Of a stretch of DNA of 64,000 nucleotides, positions 19,129 to 25,619 are shown in pieces. Position 1 is the stretch's first letter, and each line of letters begins with the position of its first letter. Origin of the DNA: Curtobacterium sp. MCJR17_055 (lineage in GTDB: Bacteria; Actinomycetota; Actinomycetes; Actinomycetales; Microbacteriaceae); assembly GCF_003224335.1 (NCBI RefSeq), contig NZ_QKLF01000001.1, forward strand, positions 744,001-808,000, read 5' to 3'. The notes below the pieces were generated by a model. It made no database searches, was not told the origin of the DNA, and was given only the letters and a program-made list of their open reading frames with translations. Made by a program: the position numbers and the translations under genes.

Positions 19129-19716
19129 GTGCTGCTCTCCGACCGCGACATCGCCGCTCAGCTCGACCAGGGCCGGATCGGCCTCGACCCGTACGACGCC
19201 TCGCTCGTGCAGCCGTCGAGCATCGACGTCCGGCTCGACAAGTACTTCCGGCTGTTCGACAACCACAAGTACCCGCACATCGACCCCGCCGAGGACCAGC
19301 CCGAGCTCACCCGCCTGGTCGAGACCGACCCGGACGAGGCGTTCGTCCTGCACCCGGGTGAGTTCGTGCTCGGGTCGACGTTCGAGGTGGTCTCGCTGCC
19401 GGACGACATCGCCGCACGACTCGAGGGCAAGAGCTCGCTCGGCCGACTGGGCCTCCTGACCCACTCGACGGCGGGCTTCATCGACCCGGGCTTCTCCGGA
19501 CACGTGACCCTGGAGTTGTCGAACGTCGCGACCCTGCCCATCAAGCTGTGGCCCGGGATGAAGATCGGGCAGCTCTGCTTCTTCCAGCTGTCGAGCCCGG
19601 CCGAGAAGCCGTACGGGTCCGCCGAGTACCAGTCGAGGTACCAGGGGCAGCGCGGGCCGACGCCGTCCCGTTCGGCGTTGAACTTCCACCGTGCGGACGT
19701 GTCGCGCTCGAACTGA
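19129..19716 (+). CDS. dcd: dCTP deaminase
   Basis: 195 aa dCTP deaminase family enzyme producing dUTP (some actinobacterial members also hydrolyse it to dUMP). It has the signature [18 protein letters not shown], the active-site block [20 protein letters not shown] with [17 protein letters not shown], and the C-terminal [15 protein letters not shown]. It starts at a GTG at 19129 with TAGGCT a few bases upstream, so the message may be leaderless. Full length. Confidence 0.95.
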   Translation: MLLSDRDIAAQLDQGRIGLDPYDASLVQPSSIDVRLDKYFRLFDNHKYPHIDPAEDQPELTRLVETDPDEAFVLHPGEFVLGSTFEVVSLPDDIAARLEGKSSLGRLGLLTHSTAGFIDPGFSGHVTLELSNVATLPIKLWPGMKIGQLCFFQLSSPAEKPYGSAEYQSRYQGQRGPTPSRSALNFHRADVSRSN

Positions 19717-19737
19717 TCGAGTCCCTCTGTAGGCGTA

Positions 19738-19762
19738 CGAAATACGGAATACTGTGTATCGT
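19738..19762 (+). promoter_or_regulatory. Imperfect palindrome and -10 box before the XRE gene
   Basis: The 24-bp stretch 19738-19761 (CGAAATACGGAA then TACTGTGTATCG) matches its own reverse complement at 16 of 24 positions. A TATCGT hexamer at 19757-19762 could be the -10, with a start site at the ATG at 19769. A palindrome over the promoter is what an autoregulating HTH antitoxin would need. Confidence 0.4.
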
Positions 19763-19768
19763 GGCGCC

Positions 19769-20293
19769 ATGCTGCCACGCCATCCTCGTGCGTCACCGAT
19801 GACGCTCTCCGCCGCCGCGATCATCCGCGAGGCACGGCAGCGCGCCGACCTGACCCAGGTCCAACTCGCCGCCCGCGCCGGTGTCACCCAGAGCGTCATC
19901 AGCACGTACGAGAACGGCCGCCGGGAGCCCTCACTGGCAGCCCTGCAGCGGCTCCTGCTCGCCGCCGGGTTCCGGACGGCGATCGACCTGCAGCCCGTGG
20001 CCGAACCGGCACCGCTCCGACGACTGGTCGCACGGCACCGGGACGAGCTGTTCGGCGTGCTGCAGCAGCACGGCGCGGTCGGCGTGCGGCAGCTGCTCGA
20101 CGGCACGGAGCGAGCCCACCCGGACGAGTGGGCAGCAGACGTCGTCCTCGTCGTGGAGCTGGCCCCTGCCGCCGGGATCTTCGCCCTCATGCGGATGCAG
20201 GACGAAGCGGAGCAGCTGCTCGGGGTGCGGGTCGAGGTCCTCGCCGCCGATGCCCTGCCCTCCGACGTCCTCGACCGGACGGTCCCGCTGTGA
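19769..20293 (+). CDS. XRE-family HTH fused to a degenerate nucleotidyltransferase domain
   Basis: 174 aa. An N-terminal XRE helix-turn-helix (EARQRADLTQVQLAARAGVT then QSVISTYENGRREPSLAALQ) is followed by an MNT-like domain. In active MNT antitoxins the second domain begins GS-x9-DxD. Here the corresponding region reads GVRQLLDGTERAHPDEWAAD then VVLVVELAP, so the Ser and both Asp are gone, while the downstream LLGVRVEVLAADAL still follows the family pattern. ATG 19769 was chosen for its fit to a leaderless promoter; ATG 19799 is an alternative. It is coupled to the next gene by a GTGA overlap. Confidence 0.7.
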   Translation: MLPRHPRASPMTLSAAAIIREARQRADLTQVQLAARAGVTQSVISTYENGRREPSLAALQRLLLAAGFRTAIDLQPVAEPAPLRRLVARHRDELFGVLQQHGAVGVRQLLDGTERAHPDEWAADVVLVVELAPAAGIFALMRMQDEAEQLLGVRVEVLAADALPSDVLDRTVPL

Positions 20294-20619
20294 CCAGGGC
20301 GGTCGAGCGGTCGCTGGAGGACGTCGTCACAGCGTGCGCGCGGATCCAGGAGTACGCCGACGACCCGACGTTGCCCGAGGCGGTCGTCGCGGACGCCGTC
20401 CGGATGCGCCTCGTCGACATCGCGTCCTCGGTCCGGGAGTTGCCGCCAGCGATGACCGCGACCGAACCGACGATCCCCTGGGCGCGGCTGGCGGCACTCG
20501 GAGAGCAGCTGACGCGCCGACCGTCCGACGCCCCCGCCTCCGTCCTGCTGAACACCGCCCGCACCGACGTCCCCGCGCTCCGCGACGCCGTCGAGCGGCT
20601 CCGCGGTGACTGCCCCTGA
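20290..20619 (+). CDS. HEPN-like (DUF86-type) partner with a lost catalytic motif
   Basis: 109 aa from a GTG overlapping the preceding stop. It has helical DUF86-like character: AVERSLEDVVTACARIQEYA, AVRMRLVDIASSVRELPPAM and TIPWARLAALGEQL, where active HEPN toxins continue with RNxxxH. Here that position reads LTRRPSDAPAS and no R-x4-6-H is present. Gene order (MNT-like then HEPN-like) matches MNT/HEPN toxin-antitoxin pairs, but both catalytic centres look absent, so a regulatory or domesticated role is possible. The HEPN call is an inference from context and helix pattern. Confidence 0.5.
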   Translation: MTRAVERSLEDVVTACARIQEYADDPTLPEAVVADAVRMRLVDIASSVRELPPAMTATEPTIPWARLAALGEQLTRRPSDAPASVLLNTARTDVPALRDAVERLRGDCP

Positions 20620-20636
20620 CCAGGAGCGCCGGACCG

Positions 20637-20984
20637 TCAGTCCCCGTGCACGATGCACACCGCATCGAGGTCGAGCGATGCCTCGAGGGCCGCGGTGACC
20701 CCGGCCTCGCCGTCCGCGCCCAGCGGCGTGACGGTGTCGACCCACCACAGCGGGACGGACATCGCCGGGGCGTCCGGCAGGAGTCGGGTGACCTCGTCCA
20801 GGGAGTCGACCCGACGGACCCCGAGCACCGTGATGACCGGGTGCGTCGCGTCGCGGCAGACCTGCGTCATCGGGCCGTCGTCGAGGGCACGGACGCCCCA
20901 GGAGTCGTCGTGCAGGAGCAGGGCTTCGGCCACGTCGCGGACCTCGACCGGACCACGACAGAGCAGGGTCACCTCACGCGGCAC
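20637..20984 (-). CDS. Hypothetical protein downstream of a DUF6177-like gene
   Basis: 115 aa from a GTG at 20984; not recognised. It is acidic and soluble, with no signal peptide (MPREVTLLCRGPVEVRDVAE, SVPLWWVDTVTPLGADGEAG). It overlaps the end of the upstream gene by 11 bp, so the two are translationally coupled and probably act together. Confidence 0.6.
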   Translation of the reverse strand: MPREVTLLCRGPVEVRDVAEALLLHDDSWGVRALDDGPMTQVCRDATHPVITVLGVRRVDSLDEVTRLLPDAPAMSVPLWWVDTVTPLGADGEAGVTAALEASLDLDAVCIVHGD

Positions 20985-22047
20985 CCTGCGACCCCTGCCC
21001 GCCGTGCTGCATGGCGTGCGCCCCGAGGGCGCCGTCGTCGTGGGCCGGGTCGAGCGGGGCCCCGCCGACGAGCTGCAGGAAGCGGTCCTCGTCGATGCGG
21101 TCGAGGAACGACTCGAGTGCGACCCAGCCGTCCTCGAAGCGGACGACGAGCCCCTCGCCGACCTCGCCGGCGAAGGTCTCGGTCGTGGTGCGGACCGGCG
21201 GCCATTCGCCGCGGCGGTCGAGGAATCGGGTGGCCTCGGGGCCGACGATCACCGCGAGCGGCTCCGGCTCGCCGTACGAGACCGCGCGGACCAGGTGGTC
21301 GGCGTCCCCGCGGCGCTGCATGACGACGCCGAACACCGGCTCGACGTCGCTCGCGACCCGGTGCACAGCGTCCAGCAGACGACCGGCGAGCCCGGGATCC
21401 GTCCCGCCCTCGGGCACCGTGAGCACCGCGGACATCGTCTCGACGACGACCCCGTCGGTCAGATGCGCTGTCATCGTCGCGGAGATGCCGTCGCCGACGG
21501 CGTAGGAGGTGCTGATGCCCGGCGACTCGTGCTTCGCGTACTGCGTGACGACCCAGCGGTCCCAGGCAGAGGTGAGCGGCTCGGAGGTCCCCCACCGTGT
21601 CGGGCAGGTGTCGACGGCAGCGCAGAGCGCTTCGATCGCGGAACCGACGTCCACCGACCGCTCGTCGTGGTGGCGGAGCGTGAGGTCGATGCTGATCTGC
21701 CGGACCGAGCCCCGGGCCTCCCGGTGCTCCGGCGACGGGTCGCCGAGCAGTTCCGGTCCGTGCTCGACGAAGTCCTCGATGCCGGCGGCGGGCACGCCGG
21801 TGCGACCGTCGCGCAGCTCGCCGTCCGACCCGCGGACTGCCCATGCGGCACCGTGGGTGCCGAGCGCGTGCCGGAGGGCGGGGGTGAGCGCAGCCTCCGG
21901 GCCGGTCCGCAGGACGACCGTGCGACCGGAGGCGGACGCACGACGCAGCAGCGAGTCGAAGGACTCGGTCAGCCAGACGACCGGCGCGCTCGAATCCACC
22001 ACGATGGCCGGTCCGACCACGTCGTCGATGAGGGGATGCCTGACCAT
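20974..22047 (-). CDS. DUF6177-like protein
   Basis: 357 aa, soluble. The opening HPLIDDVVGPAIVVDSSAPV, then VVLRTGPEAALTPALRHALG and WAVRGSDGELRDGRTG, is how I remember DUF6177 proteins of actinobacteria, which often sit near type VII secretion genes; no such genes are visible here. The start at 22047 (MVRHPLIDDV, with GGAGGAACC a few bases upstream) was chosen over an upstream one at 22107. It is followed by a coupled short gene. Function unknown. Confidence 0.5.
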   Translation of the reverse strand: MVRHPLIDDVVGPAIVVDSSAPVVWLTESFDSLLRRASASGRTVVLRTGPEAALTPALRHALGTHGAAWAVRGSDGELRDGRTGVPAAGIEDFVEHGPELLGDPSPEHREARGSVRQISIDLTLRHHDERSVDVGSAIEALCAAVDTCPTRWGTSEPLTSAWDRWVVTQYAKHESPGISTSYAVGDGISATMTAHLTDGVVVETMSAVLTVPEGGTDPGLAGRLLDAVHRVASDVEPVFGVVMQRRGDADHLVRAVSYGEPEPLAVIVGPEATRFLDRRGEWPPVRTTTETFAGEVGEGLVVRFEDGWVALESFLDRIDEDRFLQLVGGAPLDPAHDDGALGAHAMQHGGQGSQGAA

Positions 22048-22264
22048 CCGGTTCCTCCTCGGTTCGGTCGTGCTGACACTCGCTTGGTCCCCCTGGACGG
22101 TACACACGGCGTCCGGGGAGTGTCCGTGGAGGACGGCGTCTCACAGCGGAGAGACAGGGCGGCCGGGAGGCGCGGAACACGTCCGCCCCGCGGCTCGCGG
22201 GAGCGCTCGGCTGGCATCCAGCGGATCATCCGCTAGGCTGGTGCGGTCCCGTTCGGCGGGATGC

Positions 22265-22335
22265 GCGAGTGTAGTTCAATGGTAGAACTCCAGCTTCCCA
22301 AGCTGGTAGCGCGGGTTCGATTCCCGTCACTCGCT
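22265..22335 (+). tRNA. tRNA-Gly (anticodon CCC)
   Basis: 71-nt cloverleaf without encoded CCA. The acceptor arm GCGAGTG (22265-22271) pairs with CACTCGC (22328-22334), with discriminator T. The D arm begins TAGTTCAATGGTAGAAC. Anticodon stem CCAGC/GCTGG surrounds loop TTCCCAA with CCC at 22297-22299. The T arm has the universal GGTTCGATTCC. It is the likely attachment landmark of the Tn7-like element, whose left end begins 22 bp after the 3' end. Confidence 0.95.
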
Positions 22336-22352
22336 CCGTTTTTCGATCAGAG

Positions 22353-22357
22353 TCGCT
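22353..22357. repeat. Left target-site duplication (TCGCT)
   Basis: TCGCT immediately left of the transposon's TGT end; the identical TCGCT follows the right end at 47700-47704. A 5-bp duplication is what Tn7-family transposition produces. Confidence 0.85.
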
Positions 22358-22404
22358 TGTCGTTTCTCAACCCAGATGAGACTTCTCTCGAAGTAGTTGA
22401 GACT
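22358..22404 (+). repeat. Left end: terminal inverted repeat and two TnsB-like sites
   Basis: The TIR occupies 22358-22383. Site L1 (TCTC-N8-TGAGACT) is 22365-22383, beginning 7 bp inside the end. Site L2, the same motif, is 22386-22404, offset by 21 bp. Weaker TTGAGC/TTGAAAC traces at about 22412-22434 could be decayed third sites. Confidence 0.85.
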
Positions 22405-22765
22405 GCAGCCGTTGAAACGCGCAGCAGGTTGAGCTTGCCGACGCCGAGCAGGACGGCACGACCCATCGCCTGACACAGCTTCGCGCAGCACGCAGACCTC
22501 GTTTCGCTCGGAATCCGCCGTCGTCGTCCATCCCGGGGACTCGGAGAGCGCCGAGCGTGACGAGCGAATCTCGGCGGCGGCATCCTCGCCGCCCAGGTCG
22601 AGGTGCTCCCGGTTCTTGACGGTCGTCGGCTCGGGCACGGGCTTCGCGCTCGGAAGCGCGCCAGCTACCCAGCTCGCGCCGCTGCCGAAGTCGACGCCGG
22701 CGTCGCTGGGCTGCAGGGCGCGGAGATTCAAAGCTTTGTCCCGTCGCCGTCGAGCGACCCGCGCA
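22405..22765. other. Left-end non-coding stretch, no gene seen
   Basis: About 360 bp between the left end and the hsd promoter. Short open frames exist on both strands but read as Arg/Ser-rich with no motif. I see no gene. Confidence 0.6.
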
Positions 22766-22793
22766 TTGGCGGACCGGAGACGCATCGTATATA
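22766..22793 (+). promoter_or_regulatory. Candidate promoter of the hsdMSR operon
   Basis: TTGGCG (22766-22771), a 16-bp spacer and TATATA (22788-22793). The expected start is near 22800, giving an 86-nt leader. That leader contains a complete 11-codon frame, ATG 22804 to TAG 22839 (MTKAASARIPR), whose ATG would lie almost at the start site. Confidence 0.55.
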
Positions 22794-22885
22794 TGGTCTG
22801 GCCATGACGAAGGCCGCAAGCGCGCGCATCCCGCGATAGCGTGATGCTGCCCCAGGAACGGGGGAATCCCACGACCGGAGGCTCG

Positions 22886-24412
22886 ATGACGCTGGTGCCC
22901 GCTACCCCCGACCACCTCACGCAACGAGAGCTTGAGCAGGCGCTTTGGGCTGCTGCGAATGCCCTTCGCGGGCCGGTCGACCCAGGCGACTTCAAGGCCT
23001 ATGTCTTCCCCGTGCTCTTCTACAAGTGGATCAGCGACGTCTACGACTACCGGCACGACCAGGCGGTCGAGGAACTCGGCGATGGCTGGACCCAGGAAAT
23101 CGAAGAAGAGGACTATCAGACGTTCCTCGTCCCTGACGGGGCTCACTGGGATGACACGTATGGGGTGACGAAGAGGCCGGGCGCGGCGCTCAACAAGGCC
23201 CTTGTCAGCACTCAGGAAGCCAATCCCGGCAAGCTCTCCGGCGTGTTCGGCGACGTGAACTGGGCGAACACAGAGCGCATCCCCGAGTCGGCGCTGAGGG
23301 CGCTCATGGGCGTGTTTGCTCGCCTCACTCTCGACCCGGCGCACGTGTCCGGCGACATGCTGGGCTCGGCGTACGAGTACCTGCTGCGAGAATTCGCGGA
23401 AGCATCCGGGAAAAAGGCTGGTGAATTCTTCACACCTCGACACGTCGTCCATTTACTGGTGAAGATCCTCAACCCGCAGCCAGGAGATTCGATCTGCGAC
23501 CCCGCATGCGGGTCCGCCGGCATGCTTGTCGAAACGGTCGAAGCCGTGAAGCTCGCAGGTGCCAACCCTGACTCACTCCTGCTGTACGGCCAAGAACAGA
23601 ACCTCACCACCGCGGGCATCGCCCGCATGAACCTGTACCTCCACGGGCTCGAGGACTTCGAGATCAAGCGTGGCGACACCTTTCGAGAACCGAAGCTCCT
23701 CGATGAGACCGGCGAGCTCCGCAAGTTCGATATCGTCATCGCCAACCCGCCGTTCTCCCTCGACAACTGGCCGTCGAGCACCTGGGGGAAGGACAAGTAC
23801 AAGCGGGCTCTCGGCGGCATCGTCCCGCCGGCAAAGAGCGGGGACTGGGCATGGATCCAGCACATGCTCGCCACGATGAAAGACGACACCGGCCGGGTCG
23901 GCGTTGTCATGCCGCACGGAGCGCTTTTCCGTGGCGGCCGAGAATCCGACATGCGCCGGTGGGTGATCGAGAAAGACCTGCTCGAGGCCGTGATTGGGCT
24001 GCCAAACAACCTGTTCTATTCAACATCGATCCCGGTGTCCCTACTGATCTTCCGAGCAAGCAAGACGGTGGAGCGACAAGGGCAGGTTCTATTCATCGAC
24101 GCGCGGGCACGCTTCAAGCCCGGCAGGAACCAGAACATCCTCGACGACGATGACGTCGACTCCATCACAACGAGCTACGTGACGGGTACCGACGCCGACG
24201 GTGCAGGCGGCGTCAACGTCAGCCTAGTCGCGCGCGACGAAATTCAATCGAACGACTATGACCTGAATATTGGCCGCTATATCCAGACGGAGACCAAGGC
24301 TGAAGCGAACGTCGACGCGGCGCTGGCAGCGCTGCGCGAAGCGCAGGAGCGTATGAACAGCGCGCGAGCTGCTCTCGACGCGCGGCTAAGAGAAGCGGGC
24401 TTCGATGCGTGA
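22886..24412 (+). CDS. hsdM: Type I restriction-modification DNA methyltransferase subunit
   Basis: 508 aa N6-adenine methyltransferase subunit of a type I system. The N-terminal HsdM helical domain (ELEQALWAAANALRGPVDPG, FPVLFYKWISDVYDYRHDQA) is followed by the AdoMet domain: GEFFTPRHVVHLLVKIL, motif I DPACGSAGM (about residue 205) and catalytic motif IV NPPF in VIANPPFS (about residue 286). The C-terminal coiled stretch (ETKAEANVDAALAALREAQE) contacts HsdS. ATG 22886 was chosen for the GGAG just upstream. It overlaps hsdS by 8 bp. Cargo of the transposon. Confidence 0.95.
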   Translation: MTLVPATPDHLTQRELEQALWAAANALRGPVDPGDFKAYVFPVLFYKWISDVYDYRHDQAVEELGDGWTQEIEEEDYQTFLVPDGAHWDDTYGVTKRPGAALNKALVSTQEANPGKLSGVFGDVNWANTERIPESALRALMGVFARLTLDPAHVSGDMLGSAYEYLLREFAEASGKKAGEFFTPRHVVHLLVKILNPQPGDSICDPACGSAGMLVETVEAVKLAGANPDSLLLYGQEQNLTTAGIARMNLYLHGLEDFEIKRGDTFREPKLLDETGELRKFDIVIANPPFSLDNWPSSTWGKDKYKRALGGIVPPAKSGDWAWIQHMLATMKDDTGRVGVVMPHGALFRGGRESDMRRWVIEKDLLEAVIGLPNNLFYSTSIPVSLLIFRASKTVERQGQVLFIDARARFKPGRNQNILDDDDVDSITTSYVTGTDADGAGGVNVSLVARDEIQSNDYDLNIGRYIQTETKAEANVDAALAALREAQERMNSARAALDARLREAGFDA

Positions 24413-25619
24413 CGGGTGGCGTGAGGTGACGCTGGGCGAGGTGACTACCCGGCGGAGAGACTTCACCGCCGTCCAGGCCGACGTGTTGTACCGGATCGTC
24501 GGTGTGCAGCGCAGCGGGTGGGGTCTCGTCGACCGCGCCCCTGTTCGCGGCGACTCGATGAAATTCGGCAAGCTTCTCGAGCTTCACAGCGATGACCTGG
24601 TCTACCGAACCATCACAGCGTTCGAGGCACCGAGTGCGGTGGTGTCGAGTGAGTTTGACGGAGCGTTCGTCACTCCTCAAACCTTCCCGACCTACTCGAT
24701 CGACCGCTCCCGACTGCTTCCCGAATATATGGCGATTTTGACTACATCGCCGGAGTTCCATGAGGCAATGTCGGTAAGGTGCGTTGGATCTGTGCTGCGA
24801 CGGAAGACGCTGAGCCAGAACGCCTTCGAGTCAATCCCCTTGAGGCTCCCGTCGCTAGACGAGCAGCGGCGCATCGTGGACCTGATGGCGGCCCTCGGCG
24901 ACGCTGAGGAAGCGGTTGAGGCGGAGGCTACTGAAGCCGCTTCGCTCCTTGGTGCAATGCTCGATGCCAGTGGGGGCGAAGCGACGGCCGACGTTGGTTC
25001 GCTCGCCTCCGTCGTGTCTGGGGCGTCCTGGGGTAGGGCGGATGTGCGCAGCAACGCCGGAGAGGGCGTGACGCCGGTACTCACGATCGCGAATACGAAG
25101 CCGGACGGCAGTATCCGCGGAGAGCCCACGCTCATTCAAGGACTTAGCGCCAAGGTTGCGCGCCTCACCGAAAACTCGCTGATCGCGATCCGTACGAACG
25201 GCAACCACGATCGGATCGGCAACATCTACCGCGTACCGGAGAGACATATTGGCGCCACGGTATCCGCCTTCCAGTTCGTCGTCGAGCCCGTCGAGTCCGC
25301 CAATTCCGCTCACCTGTACTGGATGATGCGGGCGCCATCATTCCAGGCTGCAATGACAGCCGCGGCGTCCGGCTCCACGGGTCTCGGCAACATAGCGGCA
25401 GGGACGCTGCGCAATATGCACGTGCCATGGCCGGAAGATAGTGAAATTCGAGCCGCCCAAGTCGCAACCTTCGACAGACTCGAGAACGTCGCACTGTCCG
25501 CCCGTGCCGCTGGCGAGGCGCTCCGCACGCTGCGTCACAACCTGCTGACAGTGCTGCTGTCCGGGGAGCACGAAATTCCGTCTTCGTATGACACTCTGCT
25601 GAAGGGGGATGCCGCGTGA
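24405..25619 (+). CDS. hsdS: Type I restriction specificity subunit
   Basis: 404 aa, two target-recognition halves. The first opens with WREVTLGEVTTRRRDFTAVQ and ends with the conserved IPLRLPSLDEQRRIVDLMAA spacer helix, then an Ala/Glu-rich coiled segment. The second opens VGSLASVVSGASWGRADVRS and ends RNMHVPWPEDSEIRAAQVAT. This is the usual TRD1-helix-TRD2-helix plan, recognising a bipartite target. The target sequence cannot be predicted by eye. It overlaps hsdM by 8 bp and hsdR by 4 bp (GTGA). Confidence 0.93.
   Translation: MRDGWREVTLGEVTTRRRDFTAVQADVLYRIVGVQRSGWGLVDRAPVRGDSMKFGKLLELHSDDLVYRTITAFEAPSAVVSSEFDGAFVTPQTFPTYSIDRSRLLPEYMAILTTSPEFHEAMSVRCVGSVLRRKTLSQNAFESIPLRLPSLDEQRRIVDLMAALGDAEEAVEAEATEAASLLGAMLDASGGEATADVGSLASVVSGASWGRADVRSNAGEGVTPVLTIANTKPDGSIRGEPTLIQGLSAKVARLTENSLIAIRTNGNHDRIGNIYRVPERHIGATVSAFQFVVEPVESANSAHLYWMMRAPSFQAAMTAAASGSTGLGNIAAGTLRNMHVPWPEDSEIRAAQVATFDRLENVALSARAAGEALRTLRHNLLTVLLSGEHEIPSSYDTLLKGDAA

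Noticed and set aside
22331..22335. TCGCT at the tRNA 3' end as a third copy of the target duplication
   Set aside because: It is part of the acceptor stem and is better explained by tRNA structure; only the copies directly abutting the ends are relevant.
22327..23452. Minus-strand frames over the left end and the start of hsdM
   Set aside because: Overlap the TIR and hsdM, show no motifs or RBS.
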